DNA from: JANLSE01 sp031362265
GTDB lineage: Bacteria; Chloroflexota; Chloroflexia; Chloroflexales; Roseiflexaceae
Direction of reading: 5' to 3'
Length of the DNA: 64,000 bases
Assembly (NCBI GenBank): GCA_031362265.1
Contig: JANLSE010000290.1
Span: 5,932-69,931, forward strand
A program made the position numbers and the translations under genes. Under the pieces are notes generated by a model. It searched no databases and was not told where the DNA came from. It saw only the letters and a list, made by a program, of their open reading frames with translations. Positions 14,890 through 23,222 of this stretch are shown here, one piece after another. Every line of letters starts with the position of its first letter. Position 1 is the first letter of the stretch.

Positions 14890-16731
14890 ATGGAATACGC
14901 ACTTGATCAATTTGCGCGCGAAGTCCGTGAAGCTATCCTGTCCAGCGGGCGCATTCCAGCCGCGCAGATCGAACTGGCTACCCCAAAGCCAAATATCCCG
15001 GCCGATTTGGCGTTCCCGGCCTTCCGCAGCGCCAAAGAGTTTGGTATGGCGCCACCTGCCCTCGCACAACAATTAGCCGCAGCAATTCATCCAGCTCCCG
15101 ATGGCTTGATTGGAACGATTGAGGCTGCTGGGCCGTTCCTGAACTTTACGCTCAATGCACAGCGCTTGGTAGCTGCTGTTCTGGATGAAGTTGAACGACT
15201 GGGCGATCGCTATGGCAGTGATGATCTTGGTCTTGGTCGTACAGTGGTGATCGATTATTCGGCACCGAATATTGCCAAGACAATGCATGTTGGTCATATT
15301 CGCTCAACCATTATTGGCCAATCGCTCTACAATATTTTCAGCTTCCTAGGGTATCGCACTATTGGCGATAACCACCTCGGCGATTGGGGCACACAATTTG
15401 GCATGAATATTGCGGCCATCCTACGCTGGGGTAAGCCAGATGCCACTGGTGAAGAGGCGATCGCCCAGATCGATCGGATCTATGCTGAGTTTAATCGGCT
15501 CGCCAAAGAGGATGCCAAACAACGTGCCGAAGCCGAGTCCTGGGTACTGCGTCTTGCGGATGGCGATCCAGAAGCGATTGCCCGCCGTGAATGGCTGGAA
15601 GAGCAGAAACAGCTTTTCGCCGGGCCGAGCATGGCCGATGAAGCACGCACATGGTCGCTCAAACTAGAGCAGGGTGATCCAACCGCCCGTGAGCTATGGC
15701 AGTGGATGGTAGATTTGACCATGGCCGCCAATCAGCCAAACTATGCTCGCCTGGGCATTCGTTTCGATCATGCGTATGGTGAGAGCTTCTATGAGCACAT
15801 GCTGCCAGATGTGATCAAGAAAGCGATCGCAACTGGTGTTGCCTATCGCGATGAGAAGGGTGCCGTGGTTGTCGGTGAACTCGAGAAGAACCTGCCGACC
15901 TTTCTGCTGCAGCGCAGTGATGGTGGAACACTCTACCATACGCGCGATGTGGCCTGTATTCAGTTTCGTGTCAGTGAGTTCGGCCCCAGCCAGATCATTT
16001 ATGTGGTGGATGCGCGCCAGGAATTGCACTTTCGTCAACTGTTCATCCTGGCGCGTGCGCTGGGCGAAGCTGAAGGCGTTATTCTGGAACATATCAAGTT
16101 TGGCACGATCTTTGATGCAAATGGCCAACCACTCTCGACCCGCAAGGGTAATATGATCTACCTCGCCGATCTCCTCGATGAGGCCCATAGTCGTGCGCGC
16201 GTCATTGTAGATCGCACAAGCCCTGAGCTTTCAGAGGCTGAACGTGATCAGGTTGCCGAAATTGTCGGGATCGGTGGTGTCATCTATAACGATCTATTTC
16301 AGGATCCGCGCCGCAATATCACCCTCGATTGGGAGCGCATGCTTGCGCTTGAAGGCAATAGTTCGACCTATATTCAGTACATGTATGCGCGCTGTAAATC
16401 GATTCTACGCCATGCAGCCGAGGCGGGGGGAGAGCCGGTAGCAGTGCATGCGGCACTGTTGGATCATCCTGCCGAAATCACATTAATCAAACAACTTGCC
16501 AAGCTTCCCGGTGCCGTACGTGCTGCGGCCGAGCGCTATGCTCCCTATGTTGTGGCCGAGTGGTGCTACGAAACGGCACGCTCATTCTCCGGGTTCTACC
16601 ATGAGTGTTCAGTCCTTAAAGCCGAAACATCCCATTTGCGGGCAGCACGCCTGCGCCTCACCGAAGCAACCGCTCAGGCGTTGCGAAATGGCCTAGCCCT
16701 TCTGGTCATAAAGGTACCAGAGCGAATGTAA
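14890..16731 (+). CDS. argS: Arginyl-tRNA synthetase
   Basis: Class I synthetase that charges tRNA-Arg with arginine. It has 613 residues from the ATG at 14890, which follows a TGAGGA ribosome-binding site; the family's N-terminal tRNA-binding domain (about 1-110) begins there. The Rossmann fold holds SAPNIAKTMHVGHIRST, the HIGH-box equivalent, and the KMSKS position reads LSTRKGNM, the form usual for bacterial ArgRS lacking the canonical loop. The C-terminal helical anticodon-binding domain begins near YIQYMYARCKSILRH and ends with LRLTEATAQALRNGLALL. It seems to be a single gene; the HAD phosphatase 177 bases downstream is separated by repeats. Confidence 0.96.
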   Translation: MEYALDQFAREVREAILSSGRIPAAQIELATPKPNIPADLAFPAFRSAKEFGMAPPALAQQLAAAIHPAPDGLIGTIEAAGPFLNFTLNAQRLVAAVLDEVERLGDRYGSDDLGLGRTVVIDYSAPNIAKTMHVGHIRSTIIGQSLYNIFSFLGYRTIGDNHLGDWGTQFGMNIAAILRWGKPDATGEEAIAQIDRIYAEFNRLAKEDAKQRAEAESWVLRLADGDPEAIARREWLEEQKQLFAGPSMADEARTWSLKLEQGDPTARELWQWMVDLTMAANQPNYARLGIRFDHAYGESFYEHMLPDVIKKAIATGVAYRDEKGAVVVGELEKNLPTFLLQRSDGGTLYHTRDVACIQFRVSEFGPSQIIYVVDARQELHFRQLFILARALGEAEGVILEHIKFGTIFDANGQPLSTRKGNMIYLADLLDEAHSRARVIVDRTSPELSEAERDQVAEIVGIGGVIYNDLFQDPRRNITLDWERMLALEGNSSTYIQYMYARCKSILRHAAEAGGEPVAVHAALLDHPAEITLIKQLAKLPGAVRAAAERYAPYVVAEWCYETARSFSGFYHECSVLKAETSHLRAARLRLTEATAQALRNGLALLVIKVPERM

Positions 16732-16736
16732 TCAAG

Positions 16737-16892
16737 CATTGGAGCGCAGAGCATCGGAGCATCGGAGCATTGGAGCATTGGAGCATTGGAGCATTGGAGC
16801 AACCCTAACTCAAGCACTGCTCACATGCTTCAATGTTTCACTGCTTCACTGCTTCACTGCTTCACTGCTTCACTGCTTCACTGCTTCAATGT
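16737..16892. repeat. GCATTGGA array facing a CTTCACTG array
   Basis: About six GCATTGGA/GCATCGGA units (16737-16800) are followed by about seven CTTCACTG units (16826-16888). They occupy nearly the whole gap between argS and the HAD phosphatase gene. A frame reading through them (from 16786) is not a genuine N-terminus. Confidence 0.8.
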
Positions 16893-16908
16893 TTTACGGA
16901 GTAACTAT

Positions 16909-17697
16909 ATGTTCGATCTCTCTCACTATACTGCCGCAATTTTCGATATGGATGGTGTGTTATATCGTGGCAAAGCGCCACTGCCAGGGGTCTCGGCGCT
17001 ATTGGAACTGCTTGACCAACGTGGTGTTGCCTATGCGTGTGCGACAAACAATGCCACGCTAACACAAGCAGAGTTCAGCGAGAAATTAGCCAACATGAAT
17101 ATTGCCATGCCCGCTGAACGGATTGTGACCTCGCCAGTTGCAACGCGCCGCTACCTGGAGGGCAAAGCCCCACGCGGTACTGGTGTCTACTGTATTGGCA
17201 TGAATGGTCTACGCAGCGCGCTCTTTGCTGATGGCTATTTTGTGGAGGACGACACCCACCCAGAGTATGTTGTGGTTGGCATGGATTTTGAGGTGACATA
17301 CCCACAACTGCGGCGCGCATGCCTACATATTCGTGCTGGTTCCACCTTCATTGGTACCAACCCAGACACAACCTTTCCCGCTGAGGATGGTATCGTGCCA
17401 GGCTGTGGTGCGCTGCTCGCACTCCTTCGCACCGGTAGCGAACGCGAGCCATATGTGATTGGCAAACCCGGCCCGGCGCTCTTCGAGGCATCGATCAGCA
17501 TTCTTGGCGCGGAATCCTCGCGTACACTCACGATTGGGGATCGGCTCGATACCGACATTGCCGGAGCCCGAGCGGCTGGCCTCGCCAGTGTACTAGTGCT
17601 CACGGGTGTCTCGACGATTGCGACTCTTGAGCAGAGTAGTGTGCAACCCGATGCGATCTATGATGACCTGATCGCTTTGGCAGCCGCCTGGCGTTAA
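16909..17697 (+). CDS. HAD-IIA family phosphatase (NagD / phosphoglycolate-phosphatase-like)
   Basis: A 262-residue hydrolase of the haloacid dehalogenase superfamily, subclass IIA. The nucleophile motif AAIFDMDGVLYRG opens the protein (Asp at about 13), motif II is the threonine/asparagine in CATNNATLT, motif III Lys lies in YVIGKPGPALF and motif IV is LTIGDRLDTDIAGARAAGL. The cap domain is the alpha/beta type of NagD and eukaryotic phosphoglycolate phosphatases. The ATG at 16909 (after ACGGAG) begins the match; sequence before it is repeat. Substrates of such enzymes range from nucleotide monophosphates to 2-phosphoglycolate and cannot be fixed here. Confidence 0.9.
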   Translation: MFDLSHYTAAIFDMDGVLYRGKAPLPGVSALLELLDQRGVAYACATNNATLTQAEFSEKLANMNIAMPAERIVTSPVATRRYLEGKAPRGTGVYCIGMNGLRSALFADGYFVEDDTHPEYVVVGMDFEVTYPQLRRACLHIRAGSTFIGTNPDTTFPAEDGIVPGCGALLALLRTGSEREPYVIGKPGPALFEASISILGAESSRTLTIGDRLDTDIAGARAAGLASVLVLTGVSTIATLEQSSVQPDAIYDDLIALAAAWR

Positions 17698-17740
17698 GGT
17701 AATTTGCGCAAAGGCTCGTTTAGGCGTAAAGAAGAGACTA

Positions 17741-17784
17741 CAAAAAGGGCGTATAGGAGGCAATAATCAGCTTCCCTTACGCCT
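17741..17784 (-). terminator. Terminator of the rpsB-cdsA operon
   Basis: Read on the minus strand, AGGCGTAAGGGAAG pairs with CCTCCTATACGCC through GGCGTA/TACGCC and an inner GG-rich segment, and is followed by CTTTTTG. It lies about 110 bases after the cdsA stop codon, so it is a reasonable end for the whole translation and cell-envelope operon. Confidence 0.55.
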
Positions 17785-17895
17785 TTGGTTTGCCTATAGC
17801 GGTGGTCTGATCGATTGCGCTCCCCGATTCGGCGTAGACCGCATCGCAATGCAGAATCGTTGTGCGTTCTGCGCTCAAACGCTTTGCGCTTAGCC

Positions 17896-18795
17896 TTAGC
17901 GGCTAATGACCAATAAAATCAGGTAGTAGAGCACTGGTGAGTTAAAGAGGAAGCTATCCAGCCGGTCGAGTAGCCCGCCATGGCCAGGAATCAGTTGCCC
18001 AGTATCCTTCAGGCCAGCCTGGCGTTTGATCATCGATTCGACCAGATCGCCAAGTGGGCCAATTACGCCACCGGCGACACCCAGCAGCCCACCAATCAGT
18101 GGTGAGACTGGTAGGCCACAGATCAGCACGGCGAGCACTCCACCTAGAATGGCACCTACCATACCACCAGCTGCACCTTCCCATGTCTTCTTAGGGCTCA
18201 GCGATGGGCTCATCTTATTGCGGCCATAGCTCTTGCCAACAAAGTAGGCAAAGGCATCCTGGAGCCAGGTGACAGCACACACGAGATACAGCCAGCCTGC
18301 ACCAGACGCAAGGCCAATATCACGTAGTGGCCCAGGCAGTAGCGGAGTATCAATCAGCCGAATCAAGGCGATATGGCCGGCGAGCCCGCCCATATATAGT
18401 GCGCCGCCGATTGTCACAGCCCAATCGGCCATCACACCTTTGCGATCATGGTAGGGCAACATAAGCACAAGTGCCAGCATGGTAAAGCCGACAATGGTTG
18501 CTATTGTGAGATTAAGCGCAATGAGATGATCAGAATAGATTGCGCAGGCGAGGGTGATTGCGAGTGCGAGACCAAGCCAGCGCTGTGGTTGATAGCCAGT
18601 GTTTGTGAATGCGGTGTTGACTTCGCCCCAGCCAATGACAATCACTACCACCACAGCTGCCAAGACAGCGAGAGGCCCCCACCACACGAAGGCAATCGCC
18701 AGCGGTAGCATGATCGCTACGCTGCCGATGCGTTGCGCCAGCGAGTTAGCTCGGCGCATTGGTAAGGCCGCCGAATCGTCGCTCACGGTGCCCAT
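17896..18795 (-). CDS. cdsA: Phosphatidate cytidylyltransferase
   Basis: Integral membrane enzyme that makes CDP-diacylglycerol from phosphatidate and CTP, the branch point of phospholipid synthesis. About 299 residues with seven or eight transmembrane segments. The C-terminal CDS signature is complete: SPKKTWEGAAGG, then GDLVESMIKRQAGLKDTG and PGHGGLLDRLDSFLF, carrying the metal-binding Asp residues. The start is uncertain: ATG 18795 overlaps uppS by 50 bases, ATG 18759 by 14 bases, and a TTG at 18831 opens the frame. It is the last gene of the minus-strand operon, with a likely terminator at 17741-17784. Confidence 0.93.
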   Translation of the reverse strand: MGTVSDDSAALPMRRANSLAQRIGSVAIMLPLAIAFVWWGPLAVLAAVVVVIVIGWGEVNTAFTNTGYQPQRWLGLALAITLACAIYSDHLIALNLTIATIVGFTMLALVLMLPYHDRKGVMADWAVTIGGALYMGGLAGHIALIRLIDTPLLPGPLRDIGLASGAGWLYLVCAVTWLQDAFAYFVGKSYGRNKMSPSLSPKKTWEGAAGGMVGAILGGVLAVLICGLPVSPLIGGLLGVAGGVIGPLGDLVESMIKRQAGLKDTGQLIPGHGGLLDRLDSFLFNSPVLYYLILLVISR

Positions 18796-19468
18796 AATCG
18801 TGGATCGCCTGTCGTAGCTGCTCGGTGCCAAAATCGGGCCAATAGAGCGGGGTTGTCCAATATTCGCTATAAGCTGCTTGCCAAATCAGGAAATTCGAGA
18901 GCCGCCATTCACCTGCTGTACGGATAATCAGATCCGGATCTGGCATACCACTGGTTGAGAGGTGTGCCGCAATTAATTCCTCTGTCACTTGATCGTGCGA
19001 ATAGCCCCGTTGCATGAGTTCGCGGATCGCATCGACAATATCGGCGCGACCGCCATAGTTGAAGGCAATTGCTACTGTGATACGGGTATTATTGCGGGTG
19101 AGATCCACAGCAGCGCGAATTTTGTCCTGTAGTTGCTCGTTAATACCAAGCATGCGGCCCAGATGCCGAATCTGCGCACCCTCACGATGGAGATTTTCTG
19201 TCTCACGGTTGATAACTTCGCCAAGCAGCAGCATCAGCCCATTGACTTCGGCAGAGGGGCGTGTCCAATTCTCCGTTGAGAATGCATAGAGGGTCAGATA
19301 GCGTACACCCTGCTCAGCACATTCCGTAATAATGCGACGGATGTTTTCTGTCCCAGCGTGATGCCCAGCTAAACGTGGTAGGCCACGCTGCTTTGCCCAA
19401 CGACCATTCCCATCCATAATGATTGCAATATGGCGCGGGATCTGTATGGGTTCAGGATCACCTGTCAT
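18746..19468 (-). CDS. uppS: Undecaprenyl diphosphate synthase (cis-prenyltransferase)
   Basis: Makes the C55 lipid carrier for peptidoglycan and other envelope polymers by adding isopentenyl units to farnesyl diphosphate. The 240-residue protein has the conserved regions in order: HIAIIMDGNGRWAKQRG with the catalytic Asp (about residues 13-29), GHHAGTENIRRI, LTLYAFSTENWTRP, FNYGGRADI and the Mg-binding DPDLIIRTAGEWRLSNFLIW. The last motif has Trp where model enzymes have His or Gln. It lies between frr (three bases away) and cdsA (overlapping), as in many bacteria. Confidence 0.96.
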   Translation of the reverse strand: MTGDPEPIQIPRHIAIIMDGNGRWAKQRGLPRLAGHHAGTENIRRIITECAEQGVRYLTLYAFSTENWTRPSAEVNGLMLLLGEVINRETENLHREGAQIRHLGRMLGINEQLQDKIRAAVDLTRNNTRITVAIAFNYGGRADIVDAIRELMQRGYSHDQVTEELIAAHLSTSGMPDPDLIIRTAGEWRLSNFLIWQAAYSEYWTTPLYWPDFGTEQLRQAIHDYGHRERRFGGLTNAPS

Positions 19469-19471
19469 CCC

Positions 19472-20029
19472 TTAGATCTCCATCACCTCGGCCTCTTTGC
19501 TTGAGCCGATATGTTCAATCTCACGGATATAACGGTCTGTCATTTCTTGCAGCTTCTCTTGCCCACGGTGTGCATCATCCTCGGAGATCAGCTTCTCGTG
19601 CTCATATTCGCGTATTTCATCAATACCCTCGCGGCGAATATTGCGAACAGCGATTTTTGCTTCCTCGACACGTGTGCGTACCGTCTTTGTTAAATCACGG
19701 CGGCGTTCCTCGGTAAGTGGCGGCAATACTAACCGAATCATGCGTCCATCATCGGTTGGGTTGATCCCCAACTCCGAGATTTGAATGGCTTTCTGAATGG
19801 CCTTGATCGTGCCAGCATCATATGGTGTGATGACAATCATGCGCGCATCTGGCACACTAATACTGGCAAGTTGATTGAGAGGCAGTGTCTCTTCGTAGGC
19901 AAATACGGGTAGCCCTTCGACAAGTGAAGGTGAAGCGCGGCCTGTACGAACAGACGCTAGGTTGTGGCGTAGTGCTTCAGACGGCTTCTTCATCTTCGGC
20001 TCAATTTCGCGCAATAGATCATTGATCAT
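19472..20029 (-). CDS. frr: Ribosome recycling factor
   Basis: Splits post-termination ribosomes together with EF-G. The full-length 185-residue protein has the three-helix-bundle signatures: LRHNLASVRTGRASPSLVEG near the N-terminus, PDARMIVITPYDAGTIKAI in the beta domain, and MIRLVLPPLTEERRRDLTKT leading to the last long helix with KIAVRNIRREG. It overlaps the end of pyrH by four bases (ATGA), indicating translational coupling, and is followed three bases later by uppS. Confidence 0.97.
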   Translation of the reverse strand: MINDLLREIEPKMKKPSEALRHNLASVRTGRASPSLVEGLPVFAYEETLPLNQLASISVPDARMIVITPYDAGTIKAIQKAIQISELGINPTDDGRMIRLVLPPLTEERRRDLTKTVRTRVEEAKIAVRNIRREGIDEIREYEHEKLISEDDAHRGQEKLQEMTDRYIREIEHIGSSKEAEVMEI

Positions 20030-20775
20030 ATCTGCCTCTCTCGAGACTCTGGTTCTTTTGCAACCAATGTTCCAACCTGTTCACCAAGGACAATTCGTTC
20101 AATATTGCCAGATTCCATGGGGTTGAATACAATAATCGGAATATTATTATCCATACAAAAGGTCAATGCCGTGCTATCCATTACGGTAAGGCCACGACTA
20201 AGCGCATCCATATAGGTAATATGGGTAAAACGCGTTGCCTCAGGGTTTGTTCGTGGATCAGCAGTGTACACACCATCTACGCCATTCTTTGCCATGAGGA
20301 TAACTTCGGCACCAAGTTCGGCAGCCCGTAGTGCAGCTGCAGAATCGGTTGTGAAGTATGGATTGCCCGTACCAGCAGCAAGAATAATCACACGATTCTT
20401 CTCGAGATGCCGGGTTGCTTTACGATGAATATATGGCTCGGCAACCTCATCCATTTTGATCGCTGTCATCGCCCGAGTATAGATCCCGCGTCGCTCCAAC
20501 GCATCCTGCAGCGCCAGTGCATTAATAATCGTGGCGATCATGCCCATATAGTGTGATTGCGCTGGATCCATTCCACGCGCGATGGAACTTGCACCGCGCC
20601 AAATATTACCACCGCCCAAAACCACCGCCACTTGCACATCATGCGCAACAACACCCTCGATCTCCTGCGCATAATAATCAAGCATCTTCGGGTCAATCGC
20701 ACCACCGACTTTATCACCGGCAAGCGCCTCGCCACTCATTTTGAGCAGAATGCGCCGGTAGCGTGGCTGAGACAT
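20026..20775 (-). CDS. pyrH: UMP kinase
   Basis: Phosphorylates UMP to UDP with ATP; bacterial UMP kinases are hexamers of the amino-acid-kinase fold. The 249-residue protein shows RRILLKMSGEALAGD at the N-terminus (phosphate-binding Lys), VAVVLGGGNIWRG, MGMIATIINALALQDALE, and VILAAGTGNPYFTTDSAAAL, all standard. Its stop overlaps the frr start as ATGA. The order tsf-pyrH-frr is conserved across bacteria. Between tsf and pyrH lies a 79-base gap that contains a perfect 12-bp hairpin. Confidence 0.97.
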   Translation of the reverse strand: MSQPRYRRILLKMSGEALAGDKVGGAIDPKMLDYYAQEIEGVVAHDVQVAVVLGGGNIWRGASSIARGMDPAQSHYMGMIATIINALALQDALERRGIYTRAMTAIKMDEVAEPYIHRKATRHLEKNRVIILAAGTGNPYFTTDSAAALRAAELGAEVILMAKNGVDGVYTADPRTNPEATRFTHITYMDALSRGLTVMDSTALTFCMDNNIPIIVFNPMESGNIERIVLGEQVGTLVAKEPESRERQI

Positions 20776-20806
20776 GCGTTACCTCGTAGAGACGCGGTTT
20801 ATCGTA

Positions 20807-20834
20807 GTAGAGACGCGATTAGTCGCGTCTCTAC
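20807..20834. repeat. Perfect hairpin between tsf and pyrH
   Basis: GTAGAGACGCGA (20807-20818) and TCGCGTCTCTAC (20823-20834) form a perfect 12-bp stem with a four-base loop. A partial copy (GTAGAGACGCGG) lies just before it at about 20786-20797. It looks like a dispersed palindromic repeat. There is no T-run on the minus strand, so it is not a clear terminator; it may process or stabilise the operon mRNA. Confidence 0.7.
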
Positions 20835-20854
20835 AGTACTATATGGCGTCGCGT

Positions 20855-21382
20855 CTATCCACCAATCTCATAGCGAATGAAGCGCCGCAACACAATATTT
20901 TCGCGCAACTTGGCAACTGCGACTTTGATCCGATCCTCGATAGTCTGTGAGGGATCTTTGACGAATGGTTGCTTAAGCAACACTACTTCCTCATAGAACT
21001 TCTCGGGCTTCATATCGGCTGGAACCGCATCTGCTGGAACTTCCTCAACTGTCAGATAACGTGGGTTGACAGCAGCGATATGGAGGGCAATCTCTTTCGA
21101 CAGTGTAATGAAATCGTTGGTTCGTGCTACAAAATCTGTTTCGCAGCACAATTCGATCAAGGCTGCCATCTTATTGCCGGGGTGCATGTAAATCTCGATG
21201 CGGCCCTCGGTCGTCTCACGACCCTGAACCTTATCGCTAACCTTCATGCCCTTTTCGCGCAGCATCTCGATCGCCTGGTTGATGTCTCCGCCAGTGACAT
21301 CTAAAATATCGCGGCATTCCTTAATGCCAGCACCAGTACGCTCACGCAGTTCCTTCACCATTTGGGCAGAAATCACAGCCAA
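20855..21382 (-). CDS. tsf: Translation elongation factor Ts
   Basis: Guanine-nucleotide exchange factor for EF-Tu. The protein has about 175 residues, the short form lacking most of the second core subdomain, as in several phyla. The start is taken as TTG at 21382, seven bases after GAGGAG, giving MAVISAQMVKELRER; the family match is VKELRERTGAGIKECRDIL, the UBA-like N-terminal domain, followed by GRIEIYMHPGNKMAALIELC and ETDFVARTNDF, both EF-Tu-contact motifs. It sits between rpsB and pyrH in the usual order. An upstream extension of 31 codons in the same frame lacks similarity. Confidence 0.94.
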   Translation of the reverse strand: MAVISAQMVKELRERTGAGIKECRDILDVTGGDINQAIEMLREKGMKVSDKVQGRETTEGRIEIYMHPGNKMAALIELCCETDFVARTNDFITLSKEIALHIAAVNPRYLTVEEVPADAVPADMKPEKFYEEVVLLKQPFVKDPSQTIEDRIKVAVAKLRENIVLRRFIRYEIGG

Positions 21383-21475
21383 TGTATTGCTCCTCTTTCG
21401 ATCAATGTATAACATAAAAAGTGGGAAGATCGAGGGTGCAAGCACATCCCCGTCTTCCACACAAAGCATCCGCAA

Positions 21476-22273
21476 TTACTCCTCGGCCTCACTTGCCTCG
21501 ACCGCAGCCTCAATCTCATCTGCGACTGGCTGATCGTAACGACCACCACGCATCTGATCGGCCTGCGACGACTCGCGGCGATTCTGGCCTTCAATCACTG
21601 CATCCGCCATCTTCGAGGCGATCAGCCGAATGCTGCGGATTGCATCATCATTACATGGGATAACATAATTGATTGGATCAGGATCACAATTGGTATCGAC
21701 CATTGCGACGATCGGAAGGCCAACTTTGATCGCCTCTTTTACTGCCAGATCCTCTTTATGTGGATCGACAATGAAAATGGCGCTTGGTAGCCGTTCCATC
21801 AATTTCATGCCACCAAAAACACGGTTCAGCTTCTCGATCTCTTCACCTAGCTTCAGGCCCTCAGCCTTGGTTAGTTTGGCAAAATCGCCACTATCACGGC
21901 GATGCTCAAGATCCGCTAAATGGCGTAATCGCTTGCGAATGGTGACAAAATTAGTAAGCGTGCCACCAAGCCAGCGTGTCGTGACTGCATAGTGGCCACA
22001 GCGCGCAGCCTCTTCGAGTATCGTCTCTTGTGATTGCTTTTTTGTGCCAACAAATAGCACTTTACCGCCACTTGCAACGGTCTCAACTAGGAAGCGGTAG
22101 GCGTTTGTTAGCCCAGATACCGTCTGCTGAAGATCAAGAATATGAATGCCATTGCGCGCAGCAAAAATATACGGCTTCATCTTCGGGTTCCAACGCTTTG
22201 TCTGATGGCCGAAGTGTGAGCCGGATTCCAATAACGACTTGATCGAGACGATCCGAGGTGTAGCCTGGGTCAT
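21476..22273 (-). CDS. rpsB: 30S ribosomal protein S2
   Basis: Ribosomal protein of the 30S subunit, needed for binding of S1 and for initiation. The 265-residue protein carries both signatures: SIKSLLESGSHFGHQTKRWN with RNGIHILDLQQT at the start, and IVDPHKEDLAVKEAIKVGLP with VAMVDTNCDPDPINYVIPCN later. The C-terminal tail beyond residue 230 is acidic and low complexity (AVEASEAEE). It is the first gene of the rpsB-tsf-pyrH-frr-uppS-cdsA unit, with a promoter about 130 bases upstream at 22401-22429. Confidence 0.97.
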   Translation of the reverse strand: MTQATPRIVSIKSLLESGSHFGHQTKRWNPKMKPYIFAARNGIHILDLQQTVSGLTNAYRFLVETVASGGKVLFVGTKKQSQETILEEAARCGHYAVTTRWLGGTLTNFVTIRKRLRHLADLEHRRDSGDFAKLTKAEGLKLGEEIEKLNRVFGGMKLMERLPSAIFIVDPHKEDLAVKEAIKVGLPIVAMVDTNCDPDPINYVIPCNDDAIRSIRLIASKMADAVIEGQNRRESSQADQMRGGRYDQPVADEIEAAVEASEAEE

Positions 22274-22400
22274 GGTTAGGTTGCTCCTTTACCTTGCTTG
22301 TCAGCCCGCCACCTTCATCACTTCAGCTCGGAACCATTGCTGGTAAGGCCGCGCTGATCAGAAGGTGTGTGAATTAGTGTGCGAGACACACACGAGCGCT

Positions 22401-22429
22401 AGTATAGCATACAAGCAGCATGCCAGCAA
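22401..22429 (-). promoter_or_regulatory. Promoter of the rpsB operon
   Basis: On the minus strand TTGCTG (22429-22424) and TATACT (22406-22401) are 17 bases apart. The predicted leader to the rpsB start is about 120 bases and contains a short hairpin-prone stretch (GTGTGTGTCTCGCACAC at about 22378-22394). S2 autoregulates its operon through a leader in other bacteria, which may also apply here; I did not identify the known motif. Confidence 0.6.
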
Positions 22430-22460
22430 ATAAATCGCCCATTTTCTTTGCACGGATGTG

Positions 22461-22489
22461 TTGAAAGCAATCGCGCTGTGTGCTATGAT
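22461..22489 (+). promoter_or_regulatory. Promoter of the SH3-domain protein gene
   Basis: TTGAAA (22461-22466) and TATGAT (22484-22489) are separated by 17 bases, about 55 bases upstream of the start codon at 22544. It diverges from the rpsB promoter, whose -35 box ends 32 bases away. Confidence 0.6.
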
Positions 22490-22543
22490 TGCAGTGCCAT
22501 ATACCACAAGAGCACCTGAAGAGCACCTGAAAGGATTGATGCA

Positions 22544-23179
22544 ATGGCCCGCGATGAGCGTGATGCTTACGATGCCACTGAACAGCCGCGCAGCCGCACC
22601 GACCGATTGCCAGGTGCCGGCCCAGCTGCCGATGGAAGTGAACCTATTAACCCAGGATGGCGGCAGCGAACAACACGCCCACCTGGGCGTAGCCCTCGTA
22701 CAACACAGCCAATTCCCACATCAAGCCAGGATTTTGTCTTCTGGCTTCAATATGGTGGTTGGCGCTTTGTGCTTGCCGCAGTTGCGCTTGTTGCAGTGGT
22801 TGCATTTGCGATTATTCTCACCAGCCAGCCACTTGATGCTTCTGATCCATTAGTGAAGCCAACCCTCACTGCCGCGAATGAGTCGATTATCGTTCAAACA
22901 CGATTGCCAACCGTTACTGCCGCACCGTCTATTCCAACGACGCTCCCAGCACAAACGGGTGCCAAGTTTCGAGTGACAGGAACAGGCGCTGAAGGCCTCT
23001 TCTTACGCCCTCAGCCAAACCGTGATCAGGCACCGATTACGACCCTTATTGAAGGTAGCGAAGTTACAGTCGTTGGTGAAGATAAATCGCAACCCGATGG
23101 TGTCTGGAAGAATGTACGTGACGCACAGGGGAACACTGGTTGGGCTTCAGCGAAGTATCTAACAGTGGTTGGCCCCTAA
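22544..23179 (+). CDS. Membrane-anchored bacterial SH3 domain protein
   Basis: A 211-residue protein with an N-terminal cytoplasmic, charged and Pro/Thr-rich region (1-65), one transmembrane helix (about 72-92, VLAAVALVAVVAFAIIL), a Thr/Pro-rich linker, and a C-terminal SH3-like beta barrel (about 140-211). That domain has the usual pattern GLFLRPQPNRDQAPITTLIE, VTVVGEDKSQPDGVWKNVRD and NTGWASAKYLTV. Such SH3b domains outside the membrane often bind cell-wall peptides, but a role cannot be fixed. It has its own promoter and ends at a hairpin shared with the convergent MFS gene. Confidence 0.8.
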   Translation: MARDERDAYDATEQPRSRTDRLPGAGPAADGSEPINPGWRQRTTRPPGRSPRTTQPIPTSSQDFVFWLQYGGWRFVLAAVALVAVVAFAIILTSQPLDASDPLVKPTLTAANESIIVQTRLPTVTAAPSIPTTLPAQTGAKFRVTGTGAEGLFLRPQPNRDQAPITTLIEGSEVTVVGEDKSQPDGVWKNVRDAQGNTGWASAKYLTVVGP

Positions 23180-23189
23180 TAACGTTTGC

Positions 23190-23222
23190 GTAGCCCGATT
23201 GTTGCTTGCGCTTTCGGGCTAC
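23190..23222. terminator. Hairpin between convergent genes (probable terminator)
   Basis: GTAGCCCGA (23190-23198) and TCGGGCTAC (23214-23222) form a perfect 9-bp stem between the SH3 gene and the convergent MFS gene, overlapping the MFS stop codon. Neither side has a long T-run (TTAAG on the plus side), so it is a weak or factor-assisted terminator serving one or both genes. Confidence 0.5.

Noticed and set aside
20776..20854. Terminator between tsf and pyrH
   Set aside because: The 12-bp hairpin has no T-run on the minus strand and would cut an otherwise conserved operon; a repeat element fits better.
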